From positions 124,001-188,000 of the forward strand of contig JACJWC010000003.1 of assembly GCA_020637335.1 (NCBI GenBank): 64,000 nucleotides of DNA, in the 5' to 3' direction. The notes under the pieces were generated by a model. The model was not told the DNA's origin. It saw only the letters and a program-made list of their open reading frames with translations, and made no database searches. Below, one piece after another: positions 1 to 8,449 of the stretch. The position numbers and the translations under genes are program-made. Within the stretch, counting starts at the first letter, position 1. Each line of letters starts with the position of its first letter. This DNA comes from Acidobacteriota bacterium (GTDB taxonomy: Bacteria > Acidobacteriota > Holophagae > Acanthopleuribacterales > Acanthopleuribacteraceae).

Positions 1-368
1 TCTAAATGATCATGCAGGGATTCCGGTTTTGTAACCAGATTCTCGAACGGGGGTTGATCGGAAAAATCATACGTGCCGGGCTGATAATTGGGTTGATAAT
101 CACCCAAATAATCCTGGAAATAGGCATCAATATCGATTTTTTCAAACGGGTCGTGGGCCGGCTCTTCCTCACCAGCGGATTCGCGCTCACCGGGCGGATC
201 GTTATCGTATTCATTCTCTTCCAAAACTGGGTTTTCCAGCAGTTCGTTTTGGATCTCGTCCTGAAGTTCCAAGCGCGACATTTGCAGCAACCGAATGGCT
301 TGCTGCAGACTCTGCGTCATCACCAAGCGTTGCGATAATTTCAGGTTCAGTCTTTGTTCGAGTGCCAT
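1..368 (-). CDS. rpoN: RNA polymerase sigma-54 factor RpoN, N-terminal part
   Basis: About 122 codons are visible, starting at ATG 368 and running off the left edge. The first 50 residues are the glutamine- and leucine-rich region I of sigma-54 (QRLVMTQSLQQAIRLLQMS, then LELQDEIQNELLENP), which binds the activator ATPase and blocks open-complex formation. An acidic linker (region II) rich in Asp, Glu and Tyr follows. It is the last visible gene of the accA-recJ-lptC-lptB-rpoN run, 11 bases after lptB. The lptB-rpoN order is common in Gram-negative bacteria. Region III, including the -24/-12 DNA-binding part, lies outside the window. No strong Shine-Dalgarno precedes the start, so translation may be coupled to lptB. 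Confidence 0.95.
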   Translation of the reverse strand, partial: MALEQRLNLKLSQRLVMTQSLQQAIRLLQMSRLELQDEIQNELLENPVLEENEYDNDPPGERESAGEEEPAHDPFEKIDIDAYFQDYLGDYQPNYQPGTYDFSDQPPFENLVTKPESLHDHL

Positions 369-379
369 AAATTCACAAC

Positions 380-1120
380 CTAATCCAGTTTAAATTGGTC
401 ACCGAGATAAATGCGTCGAACCTGTTCATCTCCAGCCAAATCTTCAGGAGTGCCCTCCTTCAAAATCACCCCATCGTTCAAAATATAGGCTCGTTGTGTA
501 ATTTTTAAGGTTTCGCGAACGCTGTGGTCCGTGATGAGGACGCCAATGTTTTTTTGGCTCAGCGTTTCGATAATTAATTGTATATCCCTGACCGCTTTGG
601 GGTCAATGCCCGCAAAGGGCTCATCGAGCAGGATAAAGGCCGGTTTTGTCGTCAATGCGCGGGCGATTTCGACCCGTCGCCGTTCACCGCCACTTAAGGC
701 ATAACCCATGCTCCGGCGAATGTGCTCGATCTGGAATTCGACCAGTAGTTCCTCCATGCGATCAATGCGTTCATCCGCCGAAATATCCAACAATTCCAGA
801 ATCGCAAGCAGATTGTCTTCCACCGTCATGCGCTTAAAAATGCTCGGCTCTTGCGGTAGATAGGCCAATCCAGCACGGGCCCGACGGTACATTGCGTGAC
901 GGGTGATGTCCTTTGTTCCCAGGAGGATCCGACCCGAATCTGGGGCAATTAATCCGACCACCATGTAAAAAGACGTCGTTTTCCCTGCACCATTGGGACC
1001 GAGCAGACCCACAACTTCTCCGCTGTGTACTTCCACCGATACATCTTTTACAACTCGGCGGCCCCCATATTGTTTGCTCAAGGATTCTGCCCTTAAACAC
1101 AAGGATTGGGGTTTAGTCAT
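380..1120 (-). CDS. lptB: LPS export ABC transporter ATP-binding protein LptB
   Basis: A 246-residue ABC ATPase of the usual LptB length. It shows Walker A (GPNGAGKTT, about residues 40-48), the signature LSGGERRR (about 143-150) and Walker B with the switch (ILLDEPFAGIDP). LptB powers the LptFG channel that pulls lipopolysaccharide from the inner membrane and pushes it over the LptC/LptA bridge to the outer membrane. The phrase after Walker B and the C-terminal 'YLGDQF' ending are typical of LptB rather than of amino-acid transporters. Its ATG lies inside the end of lptC (8-base overlap), so the two are probably translationally coupled. lptF and lptG are not in the window. Confidence 0.95.
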   Translation of the reverse strand: MTKPQSLCLRAESLSKQYGGRRVVKDVSVEVHSGEVVGLLGPNGAGKTTSFYMVVGLIAPDSGRILLGTKDITRHAMYRRARAGLAYLPQEPSIFKRMTVEDNLLAILELLDISADERIDRMEELLVEFQIEHIRRSMGYALSGGERRRVEIARALTTKPAFILLDEPFAGIDPKAVRDIQLIIETLSQKNIGVLITDHSVRETLKITQRAYILNDGVILKEGTPEDLAGDEQVRRIYLGDQFKLD

Positions 1121-3038
1121 GCTCCTGCTTTCTGGGGATCACAAATATGGTTTTGCCAAAGGCATGGGGTCCTGAATCGGCCCGCATGCTACCATCGATC
1201 AGATTATAGGTCAACGAACGGCCGCGAAATTCGTTGCGTTCATTGAGCAGGAGCACCACGTCGCGGTCCTGGCCCTCCATGACCACTTCTTGATTGGATT
1301 GTTGGTAAGTTAAGCGATCAGAACGGCCCGAAAATCGTTGCGGCCCACTCTCCGTTTCAATCACACCTGAGAAATGAACTTCACCTTGGGCAATCAATTG
1401 ATCCAGACTGCGATCCTCGTGGGTGGACAGTTTGAGTTCGCGGGCACTGAGCTTGCCAATTTGACCAAGCAAGGCTTCCTGGACATCGCGCAGAACCACC
1501 GTACCGGTCCCCGTTTCCGCCACCAGGCTTGCGCCGCGAATCGTGCTCGGTTGACCATTGAGCGGAAAGGAAAACACCAGGTTCCCATCTGCAAAGAGTT
1601 TTAGCTGATCAGCATAGGTGGGCAGGACCCGCACCACTTCTGCTTCAATGCGTTGATCATTTTGCGCAAACACTGCTGGATGGCCTTCCAAACGCAGCCA
1701 ACGCTCCGGGAAAACCAGGGAAATACTGTCGCCTTTTGCTTCGATCGGCGCGTCACCGCGTTGGGTCACCAAACGCACAAATCCTCTGCCGTAAACCTCC
1801 CGGCTGCCTTGACTCCAATTGGCGATCAGGATCTCCTCACCCCACAGGTGGAATTGCTCTCCCGGGTGATCCAATTCGGCATTCTCACTCAATAAAATCC
1901 GATTTTCCCGATGCAACAAACGAATGCGACCCGCCTCACCCTTGAGACCTTCGTACTGAAAAACCGGTAGGCCGCTCAACGTGGTTTCTGCGACTTGGCC
2001 CAATTCAAATTCCGTCTGTAAGCCCTCCTGACTTTCCAACACAAACTGAGCGGGACCCAATCGACCGTTCAACTTGACCCGACCCTGGCCCTCCAAATGC
2101 TCCGGGCTGCCGTTCTGAAATACCAAACTGAGCTTGCCGGTTTGGCCGCGCATGCGAAATCCGTCCACCGCCGCCAAATCGATTAGGGCCGATGTGCGGG
2201 AGTCTACCTGGGCCAGGCGATTTTGGGCGTCCATACAAACCGAAAGATTCTTGGAAACAAACGAGCCTTCCTGCCATTGCAACATACAGTCAGGCCCATA
2301 CAATTGCATGCTTTCCAGATGGGTCTGCTGCAATCCACTGCGACCGGGCACAAAGAAAAACAACAAGGTCGGTGCTTGGAGTTTGGCCAGTGGCTCGCCT
2401 AACTGGCGGAATTCACCCCTTTGCATGGTTCCGTAATTTTTGATCAGGTCGACCTGCATATGTTGTCCCGAAAAATGCAATCGCTCGGGCACCCAAAACG
2501 CAATATCCGATTCCAAGATCATCCAGTTTTGGCTGAGGTACTTAAGCCCGTTGGTTTGGCCTTGAAAGTCACCAAACTGAAATTGAGCAGCGGCTTGGGT
2601 GGAGATGATGTCTTGCTCACCCATCACAATTGGGCCAACCGTCTGCATGCTCATGCCGGACTCTTCTTCCATTTCGATACGCGAGTCCGGCTCAGCGCGC
2701 AAGATCCGTTCGCTAAGCCCTTGATCGTAGTGATCGGCAAAGAAATGGATAGTGCGACCGGCCGCCGTCGTAATCGAGGCTTCAACGCCCTGTAAATGCA
2801 GGCTTTGGTCCGAGCCCTGCCGCCCTTTCTGGGCTTTCACTTGGTCGGTTGCGCGTCCGGTCGTGTCAAAGACGCGCACCTCGACCTGCTCGGATTGCAT
2901 CTGGTCGGTGGCCGCACTGGGCGGTTCTTCCTTGATGGTCACCCGCGGTTGCCGGAAAAGATAGGCCAGGAGCCACAACAACAGCGCTGAAACACCGACA
3001 ATGGCGATCCGCGAGAGCCAGCCGCGCCGCAAACTCAT
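1113..3038 (-). CDS. lptC: LptC-LptA-like LPS transport protein, long fused form
   Basis: A 641-residue protein with one N-terminal membrane anchor (about residues 9-28) followed only by beta-rich sequence. Residues of about 45-200 look like the periplasmic LptC jelly roll (VEVRVFDTTGRATDQVKAQK). Later segments, especially the last 150 residues (LIAQGEVHFSG, SDRLTYQQSNQEVVMEG, FRGRSLTYNLIDGSM), have the OstA/LptA-type strand repeat. LptC is usually about 190 and LptA about 180 residues, so this protein probably merges both into one long periplasmic slide. No separate lptA lies between it and lptB. Its ATG overlaps the recJ stop by one base (TGATG). The OstA assignment is by pattern; the middle third is only generally beta-solenoid-like. 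Confidence 0.8.
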   Translation of the reverse strand: MSLRRGWLSRIAIVGVSALLLWLLAYLFRQPRVTIKEEPPSAATDQMQSEQVEVRVFDTTGRATDQVKAQKGRQGSDQSLHLQGVEASITTAAGRTIHFFADHYDQGLSERILRAEPDSRIEMEEESGMSMQTVGPIVMGEQDIISTQAAAQFQFGDFQGQTNGLKYLSQNWMILESDIAFWVPERLHFSGQHMQVDLIKNYGTMQRGEFRQLGEPLAKLQAPTLLFFFVPGRSGLQQTHLESMQLYGPDCMLQWQEGSFVSKNLSVCMDAQNRLAQVDSRTSALIDLAAVDGFRMRGQTGKLSLVFQNGSPEHLEGQGRVKLNGRLGPAQFVLESQEGLQTEFELGQVAETTLSGLPVFQYEGLKGEAGRIRLLHRENRILLSENAELDHPGEQFHLWGEEILIANWSQGSREVYGRGFVRLVTQRGDAPIEAKGDSISLVFPERWLRLEGHPAVFAQNDQRIEAEVVRVLPTYADQLKLFADGNLVFSFPLNGQPSTIRGASLVAETGTGTVVLRDVQEALLGQIGKLSARELKLSTHEDRSLDQLIAQGEVHFSGVIETESGPQRFSGRSDRLTYQQSNQEVVMEGQDRDVVLLLNERNEFRGRSLTYNLIDGSMRADSGPHAFGKTIFVIPRKQEHD

Positions 3039-4720
3039 CAGGAAGCCGAAGGTCTGATCTCGATGACCTGTATTTGGTAGCCATCGCGAAAAGGCATCAG
3101 AGAGTACAGCAAATCCACCGAATCAAACCGTTCCAGAGGGAATCCAAGTCCATGAGGCGCGTAAAGCGAACATTTCCGCAGGTGATCGCCGTCCGATATT
3201 TCCAGGTGGATCCAGGGCCCTTTTACCAATGGATCATTCTCCAGAATCAAATTCTGCGATAAGAATACCGGCGCTGGATTGCCTATGCCGTAGGGAGCCA
3301 TTTTGCTCACCGCCCGAAAAAGATCGCTATCCAATCTGGACCAATCCAGAATGGCATCCACCAACTGAATATTCTTTTGCAAATAGGACGCCACCGCATC
3401 TTGTAACAACTCGTTCATGCGCATTTTGAACTGGGGAATATTGGTAATCGGCAGACAAATACCCGCAGCCTCAGGATGCCCACCAAAAGAGGTCAATAGG
3501 CTGCTCAACTGGCCCAGCGCCTGCATCAGATCAATGCCCGGCAATGAACGAATCGAGCCATGCGCTTCAGTTTTGCCATAGGACAGCACACAGACGGGGC
3601 GTTCTAATCGCCGTAACATTTTGCAGGCCATAATCCCGAGAATGCCGCGATGCCAATTGCGTCCTGCCAACAGGACAAAGGGCGGTACATCCTTGGCCAT
3701 AATCGACTGGACTTGCGTCTCTAACCGGTCGGTCAAATCACGTTCAATCATTTGACGAACCGTATTCATGCCTTCCATGATTTCAATCAAGCGCGCGACA
3801 TCGCGTGGGGCCGGATCATCCAACAGTGCAATCGCGGTGTCCGGGTCGCCCAACCGACCGGGCGCATTGATGCGTGGGGCCACCCGAAAACTGATATCCA
3901 TGCTCTGAACGGCCCCTTTCACACCAACCCGGCGTAACAGAGCGCGAATCGGGCCTTTTTCTTCACGTTCCATTTCGCGTAAACCGGCCCAGACAATCCA
4001 GCGATTTTCGCCGCGTAAAGGCACCATGTCGGCGACGGTTGCAATCGCCGCAATTTTCAGCAATTGGGCCACATCGATTTGGTTGGGGAATTTGAGGTCC
4101 AGGCCCGCTGCCAATTTATAGGCAACCCCCGCGCCGCACAATCCTTTGAAGGGATAGCGACTGCCGGGCAGTTTGGGATTAAGCACGGCAAACGCATCCG
4201 GTCGCTCTTCAGTCGGTGTATGGTGATCCGTAATAATCACGTCCAAACCAATCGATTTAGCGAAGTGCATTTCTTCAAAGGCACGAGAACCGGTATCCAC
4301 CGTAATAACCAGACCCACGCCTTCCGCTTTGAGTTTGGCCAAACGGTCGCAATTTAAGCCCACCCCTTCAAAAAACCGATCGGGGATGTAGTAAAAAGCA
4401 CAGCCGCCCAAGGTTCGAATCGCACGCAACAAAATGGCGATCGAAGAAACGCCATCCGCATCGTAATCGCCATAGATGCAAATCCGCTCACGGGACGCAA
4501 TTGCGCGACCGATCCGATCCACTGCCCGTTCCAAATCGGGCATCAGGAATGGTGAATGGGGTTCGTAGCATTCCGGTTTCAGAAAAGCATCAATTTCTTC
4601 AGGCGCGGCCAAACCGCGATGGGCCAGGCACCGCGCTAAAAGCGGATCAATGCCCATGCGATGGGCTGTATTTTCTACTATGTCTTCGGGGGCTTCAAGG
4701 AGTTGCCATGACCGTTCCAT
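3038..4720 (-). CDS. recJ: Single-stranded-DNA-specific exonuclease RecJ
   Basis: A 560-residue RecJ, which degrades single-stranded DNA 5' to 3' in recombination and mismatch repair. The DHH-family motifs are present: YGDYDADGVSS (motif I, about residue 85), VDTGS (II), ITDHHTP (III), and the DHHA1 motif SFGGHPEAAG near residue 410. The open frame extends 61 codons upstream, but that part overlaps accA and has no family similarity. I chose ATG 4720 because GAAGGGTGAG lies just before it and because it falls one base after the accA stop. The protein ends in the OB-fold region usual for RecJ. It sits second in the accA-led operon and its stop overlaps the lptC start. Confidence 0.93.
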   Translation of the reverse strand: MERSWQLLEAPEDIVENTAHRMGIDPLLARCLAHRGLAAPEEIDAFLKPECYEPHSPFLMPDLERAVDRIGRAIASRERICIYGDYDADGVSSIAILLRAIRTLGGCAFYYIPDRFFEGVGLNCDRLAKLKAEGVGLVITVDTGSRAFEEMHFAKSIGLDVIITDHHTPTEERPDAFAVLNPKLPGSRYPFKGLCGAGVAYKLAAGLDLKFPNQIDVAQLLKIAAIATVADMVPLRGENRWIVWAGLREMEREEKGPIRALLRRVGVKGAVQSMDISFRVAPRINAPGRLGDPDTAIALLDDPAPRDVARLIEIMEGMNTVRQMIERDLTDRLETQVQSIMAKDVPPFVLLAGRNWHRGILGIMACKMLRRLERPVCVLSYGKTEAHGSIRSLPGIDLMQALGQLSSLLTSFGGHPEAAGICLPITNIPQFKMRMNELLQDAVASYLQKNIQLVDAILDWSRLDSDLFRAVSKMAPYGIGNPAPVFLSQNLILENDPLVKGPWIHLEISDGDHLRKCSLYAPHGLGFPLERFDSVDLLYSLMPFRDGYQIQVIEIRPSAS

Positions 4721-4721
4721 C

Positions 4722-5678
4722 TCACCCTTCTTCGGAAAAAATCCCCATATTTCGGAATTTTTGATACCGTGAAGTGAGATGATTTTGTGGCACAACCGTA
4801 CCCTGACTTTGCAACCAATTCGACAGGTGATCGCGGAACCGCTCAAACATGCCGGCTGGATCACTATGTGCGCCACCCGGTGGTTCTTCACAAACACTGT
4901 CAATCAGCCCCAACTTGAGCAGCTTGTCCGACGTCAAGTGGAGGGCTTCTGCCGCCTGTTCCATTTGGCCCGCGTCTTTCCACAAAATGGAGGCACACCC
5001 TTCAGGTGAGATCACGGAATAAATGGCATTTTGCAGCATGCAAACATGGTCGCCGACCCCAATGGCCAATGCACCACCAGAGCCGCCTTCGCCGATCACA
5101 TAAACAATGATCGGCACCTTCAGCATGGCCATAACCTTCAAGTTATAGGCAATCGCTTCGGCTTGGCCGCGTTCCTCGGCATCGATGCCCGGATAGGCGC
5201 CCGGTGTATCGATCATGCAAATAATGGGTCTGCCAAATTTTTCAGCTAACTGCATAATCCGCAGAGCTTTGCGATAACCCTCAGGACGCGGCATGCCAAA
5301 GTTGCGATGCAGCTTGGCCTTCATGTCGCGGCCCTTTTGATGGCCTACAAAACAAACGGTTCGTCCCTGGAACTGGCCAAAACCCGCCATGATGGCCGGA
5401 TCGTCAGCAAAGCGACGATCGCCATGCAATTCCTCAAAGTCAGTGAACAGGTTTTCCAAATAGTCCCGGGTGTAGGGCCGGTTGGGGTGACGGGCCACTA
5501 TACAACGCTGCCAATCGGTCAGGTTGGAATAGATTTCCTTTTGAAGCTTGAGCAGTCGCTGCTCGTGTTTAGAGATTTCGCGACTGGTTTTGGCGTTTGG
5601 AGGCTGAGCTTTCAGACCTTCAATCGTTGCTTTCAATTGGATAATCGGTTCTTCAAATGCGCTTACATCTCGACTCAT
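4722..5678 (-). CDS. accA: Acetyl-CoA carboxylase carboxyltransferase subunit alpha
   Basis: A 318-residue AccA of normal length. With AccD it transfers the carboxyl group from carboxybiotin to acetyl-CoA, giving malonyl-CoA for fatty-acid synthesis. Visible family segments are the N-terminal helical region ending in RHPNRPYTRDY, then FEELHGDRRFADD, GFGQFQGRTVCFVGHQKGRD, IDTPGAYPGIDAEERGQ and the oxyanion segment GEGGSGGALAIGVGD. It is the first gene of the minus-strand operon, about 30 bases downstream of the predicted -10 box at 5712. Its stop lies one base before the recJ start. The partner accD is not in this window. The start has only a weak Shine-Dalgarno (GAAGTGA). Confidence 0.95.
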   Translation of the reverse strand: MSRDVSAFEEPIIQLKATIEGLKAQPPNAKTSREISKHEQRLLKLQKEIYSNLTDWQRCIVARHPNRPYTRDYLENLFTDFEELHGDRRFADDPAIMAGFGQFQGRTVCFVGHQKGRDMKAKLHRNFGMPRPEGYRKALRIMQLAEKFGRPIICMIDTPGAYPGIDAEERGQAEAIAYNLKVMAMLKVPIIVYVIGEGGSGGALAIGVGDHVCMLQNAIYSVISPEGCASILWKDAGQMEQAAEALHLTSDKLLKLGLIDSVCEEPPGGAHSDPAGMFERFRDHLSNWLQSQGTVVPQNHLTSRYQKFRNMGIFSEEG

Positions 5679-5711
5679 TTCACTTCGCAGTCATATCAAC
5701 TTAATGCAGCA

Positions 5712-5740
5712 AGTCTACTCTGAGTGCCCGAGGCCGTCAA
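5712..5740 (-). promoter_or_regulatory. Sigma-70-type promoter of the accA-recJ-lptC-lptB-rpoN operon
   Basis: On the minus strand, TTGACG (5740-5735) is separated by exactly 17 bases from TAGACT (5717-5712). These match the -35 consensus at 5 of 6 and the -10 consensus at 4 of 6 positions. The accA start lies 33 bases beyond the -10 box, which leaves a short leader. No other comparable pair was seen in this 134-base gap. Confidence 0.6.
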
Positions 5741-5812
5741 GCGGTCAAAACCGACAAGCCAGTCCTTCGTGTGGAAGCAAATAACCAAAGAAAGTTAACT
5801 TTTCCCAGTCAC

Positions 5813-6709
5813 TTAAACCATCTGCGCGGGCGGCTTCACTGCCCGAATATACAAGGTCGCTGCCATACGATGCGCATGTTGCGAACGGTTCAGGAATGCA
5901 TCTAGAAACTTGATTGGAAATAGTATGGCAGTAGCAAAACCTTTCAGAGCAACATAACCAAAACCTGCGCTTTGGCCCAGCACCAAAGCAAACCAATCGC
6001 TGAGCAAATTGACCATGGCCGAACACGGACCGGCGTGGACACCCACCTCACACTCAACAAAGTCGGAAAAATCAGCCTTGAGCCCTTCTGCAGACCAGCG
6101 TCGATAATCGCTAGGATGGCCGTGGTAGGGGAATAGAAACGGCACGATCATGAAGACCGAACCACCGGGCTGCAACACGCGAAAAACTTCGCCAATCAGT
6201 CGATTGGCCTGCTCTACATGTTCCAGTACCACCTCGCACACCACCCCCGCCAGACTCTGATCGGCAAAGGGCAAGCGCTGACCGTCTGCAACCACATCAA
6301 CACCCGGAAAATCATCCAAATCCAGATGAATACAATTTGGGTAGTGGGTAACACCACTGCCCAAAACCAAAGTGGGCTGGCGGGAAAGGGTTTCTTTTTT
6401 GGCCTGCCGCCAAGCCTTGCCCGGAAAGTATTCCGAACTGATGATGCGACGCAATACCTGAAGCCAGCGGTTTCCCTGCCGATAGGCCTGGCTCATCTCC
6501 TGACCTGCTGAGCTGTTCAGACTCGCCTTTGCAACCTCGGAAATCTGGAAATAGACGCGACCTTGGCGATGGGGAAACCGATGGCCCCGGCTACAAACCA
6601 GGTCGGTTTCTTCGCAAATCAACGGTCCCGTACATTGCGGACAAATCAGCAGCGCGAACCACGAAGGTGTTAATTCCGTCAACATTTCGCGCTTTGCCGA
6701 TTCTCTCAT
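5813..6709 (-). CDS. Class I SAM-dependent methyltransferase with N-terminal zinc ribbon
   Basis: A 298-residue protein. Residues of about 20-50 form a Trm112-like zinc ribbon with CPQC and a second Cys pair (ICEETDLVCSRGH, so C-x2-C...C-x6-C). A Rossmann methyltransferase follows: the motif-I region is short (VLGSGVTHYPNCIHLDLDD), then VVADGQRLPFADQSL and VVLEHVEQANRLIGEVFRVL-P-GG. This looks like the Methyltransf_11 group often found in polysaccharide or lipid loci. The substrate cannot be read from the sequence. I chose ATG 6709 over the GTG four codons upstream because GAGGTGGG lies 7 bases before it. It is divergent from the adenylate cyclase gene and stands alone. Confidence 0.75.
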   Translation of the reverse strand: MRESAKREMLTELTPSWFALLICPQCTGPLICEETDLVCSRGHRFPHRQGRVYFQISEVAKASLNSSAGQEMSQAYRQGNRWLQVLRRIISSEYFPGKAWRQAKKETLSRQPTLVLGSGVTHYPNCIHLDLDDFPGVDVVADGQRLPFADQSLAGVVCEVVLEHVEQANRLIGEVFRVLQPGGSVFMIVPFLFPYHGHPSDYRRWSAEGLKADFSDFVECEVGVHAGPCSAMVNLLSDWFALVLGQSAGFGYVALKGFATAILFPIKFLDAFLNRSQHAHRMAATLYIRAVKPPAQMV

Positions 6710-6811
6710 TTCGATTCCCACCTCGATTTGTTATGATTTTTGCACATCTTCCGTGCCCTTCTCCGCAAACGCAGCGGACATGCTAGCACGAGAACGCTTG
6801 AGGCTTCCCGC

Positions 6812-8428
6812 TTGGCATCCCCTTACTATCTGACCTATCAGGAAAATGGTATCCCCAAAAAGATTCCCGTGGAAAACCGCAACGTTTTAATGGGCCGAGC
6901 CCCCGACTGCGACATGATCCTGACCCAAGCCGGCATTTCCAGACACCATTGCCGCTTATCCAAAAATGGCGACACTTTTGTGCTGGAGGATCTCAATTCC
7001 AAAAACGGTACCAAGGTCAACAACATCTATATTAAATCTGTCCAACTCGAGCCAGAGGATGTGATCCAGATCGGCGAATACAATATTCTGTTCCGCCGCG
7101 AGTTGAGTACAGCCGAAGCCAAGCAGGTTATTCTTTCCGAAGAAAAGGAGCTTTACGAAGAGGCCGGCACCATCATCCGTCGGGTCAACGAACTCAAAGA
7201 CCTGATTGCTCAATACGAAAAAAACGAATTCGAAAGCATCGCGCCGAACGAAAATGTGGAGAGCGGTAGACGCATCCTAACCGTTTTGATCGAAGTGGCC
7301 AAAGCGCTGTTAACCGTAAAATCGCTCAACGAAATCATTCAAAAGGTCATGGACCTCATTTTCGAGTACCTGCCTGCCGATCGCGGGTTCCTAATGTTGG
7401 CCAATGAACACCAGTTCCTTGAGCCCAAAGTAGTCAAACACCGCGACCCGAACAAGGCCGAGAACATCGAAATCTCCAAGACCATCGCTGAGAAAGTGTT
7501 CAACGAAGACGTGGCCATCCTGACCACCGATGCCCAGGTCGACCCGCGTTTTTCGGCCGGTGAATCGATCCGTTTCCTCGGGATTAAGTCAGCTATGTGT
7601 GTACCACTTTTCCACAAGAACAAAACGATCGGCATCATTTACCTGGACTCGCCGACCTCCACGGCCGCATTCGGTGCCATGCATCTGGACATGTTGACCG
7701 CCTTGGCCAACTTTGCCGCGGTCGGCATTGAACAGGCCCAATTAACCGAGAAAATCGAACGGGAGAGCAAGATCCGCGCACATCTCGAACGCTATCAATC
7801 ACCTTCCGTTGTCAGCCGCATTCTGCAATCGGCTGATGCCGCGCTCTCCAATGAGATGACGCTCAGCGTGCAGGAACGCGATGTCAGTGTGCTGTTTGCC
7901 GATGTGGTCGGTTTCACCCCCATGGCCGAAAAAATGTCGCCGTCGCGCGTGGCGCTGCTGCTCAACGCCTACTTTTCTGAAATGACCGACATCATCTTTC
8001 GCTATGACGGAACCTTGGACAAATTTATCGGCGATGCCATCATGGCCATTTTTGGCGCCCCCACGATCATGGAGGATCATCCGATCCGCGCAGTTCAAAC
8101 GGGTTTGGATATGCTGGAACGCTTGAATATCATGAATGCCAACCGCAACGGTGAGGCCCAGTTCTCGATTCGCATTGGTATCAACAGCGGCCGGGTCGTC
8201 GCCGGCGATATCGGTTCTACCCAACGGATGGAGTATACGGTACTCGGCAACACCGTCAATTTAGCTTCGCGCATTGAGTCCATGGCCTGTAAACCCAATC
8301 AACTGTGCATTGGAACCCCAACATACGACCGGGTCAAAGACCTTTTCGAATGTGAGGATTTAGGGCCCATGCGCCTCAAAGGTATCACCGAAGAAATGAA
8401 CATTTACCGGGTGATTCGCCGCAAATAA
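6812..8428 (+). CDS. FHA-GAF-adenylate/guanylate cyclase (class III)
   Basis: About 538 residues if TTG 6812 is used; that start has GAGG 8 bases upstream and puts the FHA domain right at the N terminus. A TTG at 6740 would add 24 residues but has no visible ribosome site. Order: FHA (VLMGRAPDCD...GISRHHC...LEDLNSKNGTKVNN), a helical linker, GAF (about residues 155-315), and a class III cyclase domain. The metal aspartates (LFADVVGFTPM; DKFIGDAIMAIFGAP), the adenine-contact Lys and the N/R pair (VLGNTVNLASR) are all present, so it should make cAMP. FHA domains read phosphothreonine, which suggests control by a Ser/Thr kinase. It lies 21 bases before the HD-GYP gene. Confidence 0.88.
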   Translation: MASPYYLTYQENGIPKKIPVENRNVLMGRAPDCDMILTQAGISRHHCRLSKNGDTFVLEDLNSKNGTKVNNIYIKSVQLEPEDVIQIGEYNILFRRELSTAEAKQVILSEEKELYEEAGTIIRRVNELKDLIAQYEKNEFESIAPNENVESGRRILTVLIEVAKALLTVKSLNEIIQKVMDLIFEYLPADRGFLMLANEHQFLEPKVVKHRDPNKAENIEISKTIAEKVFNEDVAILTTDAQVDPRFSAGESIRFLGIKSAMCVPLFHKNKTIGIIYLDSPTSTAAFGAMHLDMLTALANFAAVGIEQAQLTEKIERESKIRAHLERYQSPSVVSRILQSADAALSNEMTLSVQERDVSVLFADVVGFTPMAEKMSPSRVALLLNAYFSEMTDIIFRYDGTLDKFIGDAIMAIFGAPTIMEDHPIRAVQTGLDMLERLNIMNANRNGEAQFSIRIGINSGRVVAGDIGSTQRMEYTVLGNTVNLASRIESMACKPNQLCIGTPTYDRVKDLFECEDLGPMRLKGITEEMNIYRVIRRK

Positions 8429-8449
8429 CCCTCAGGCAGGAGCGACCCC

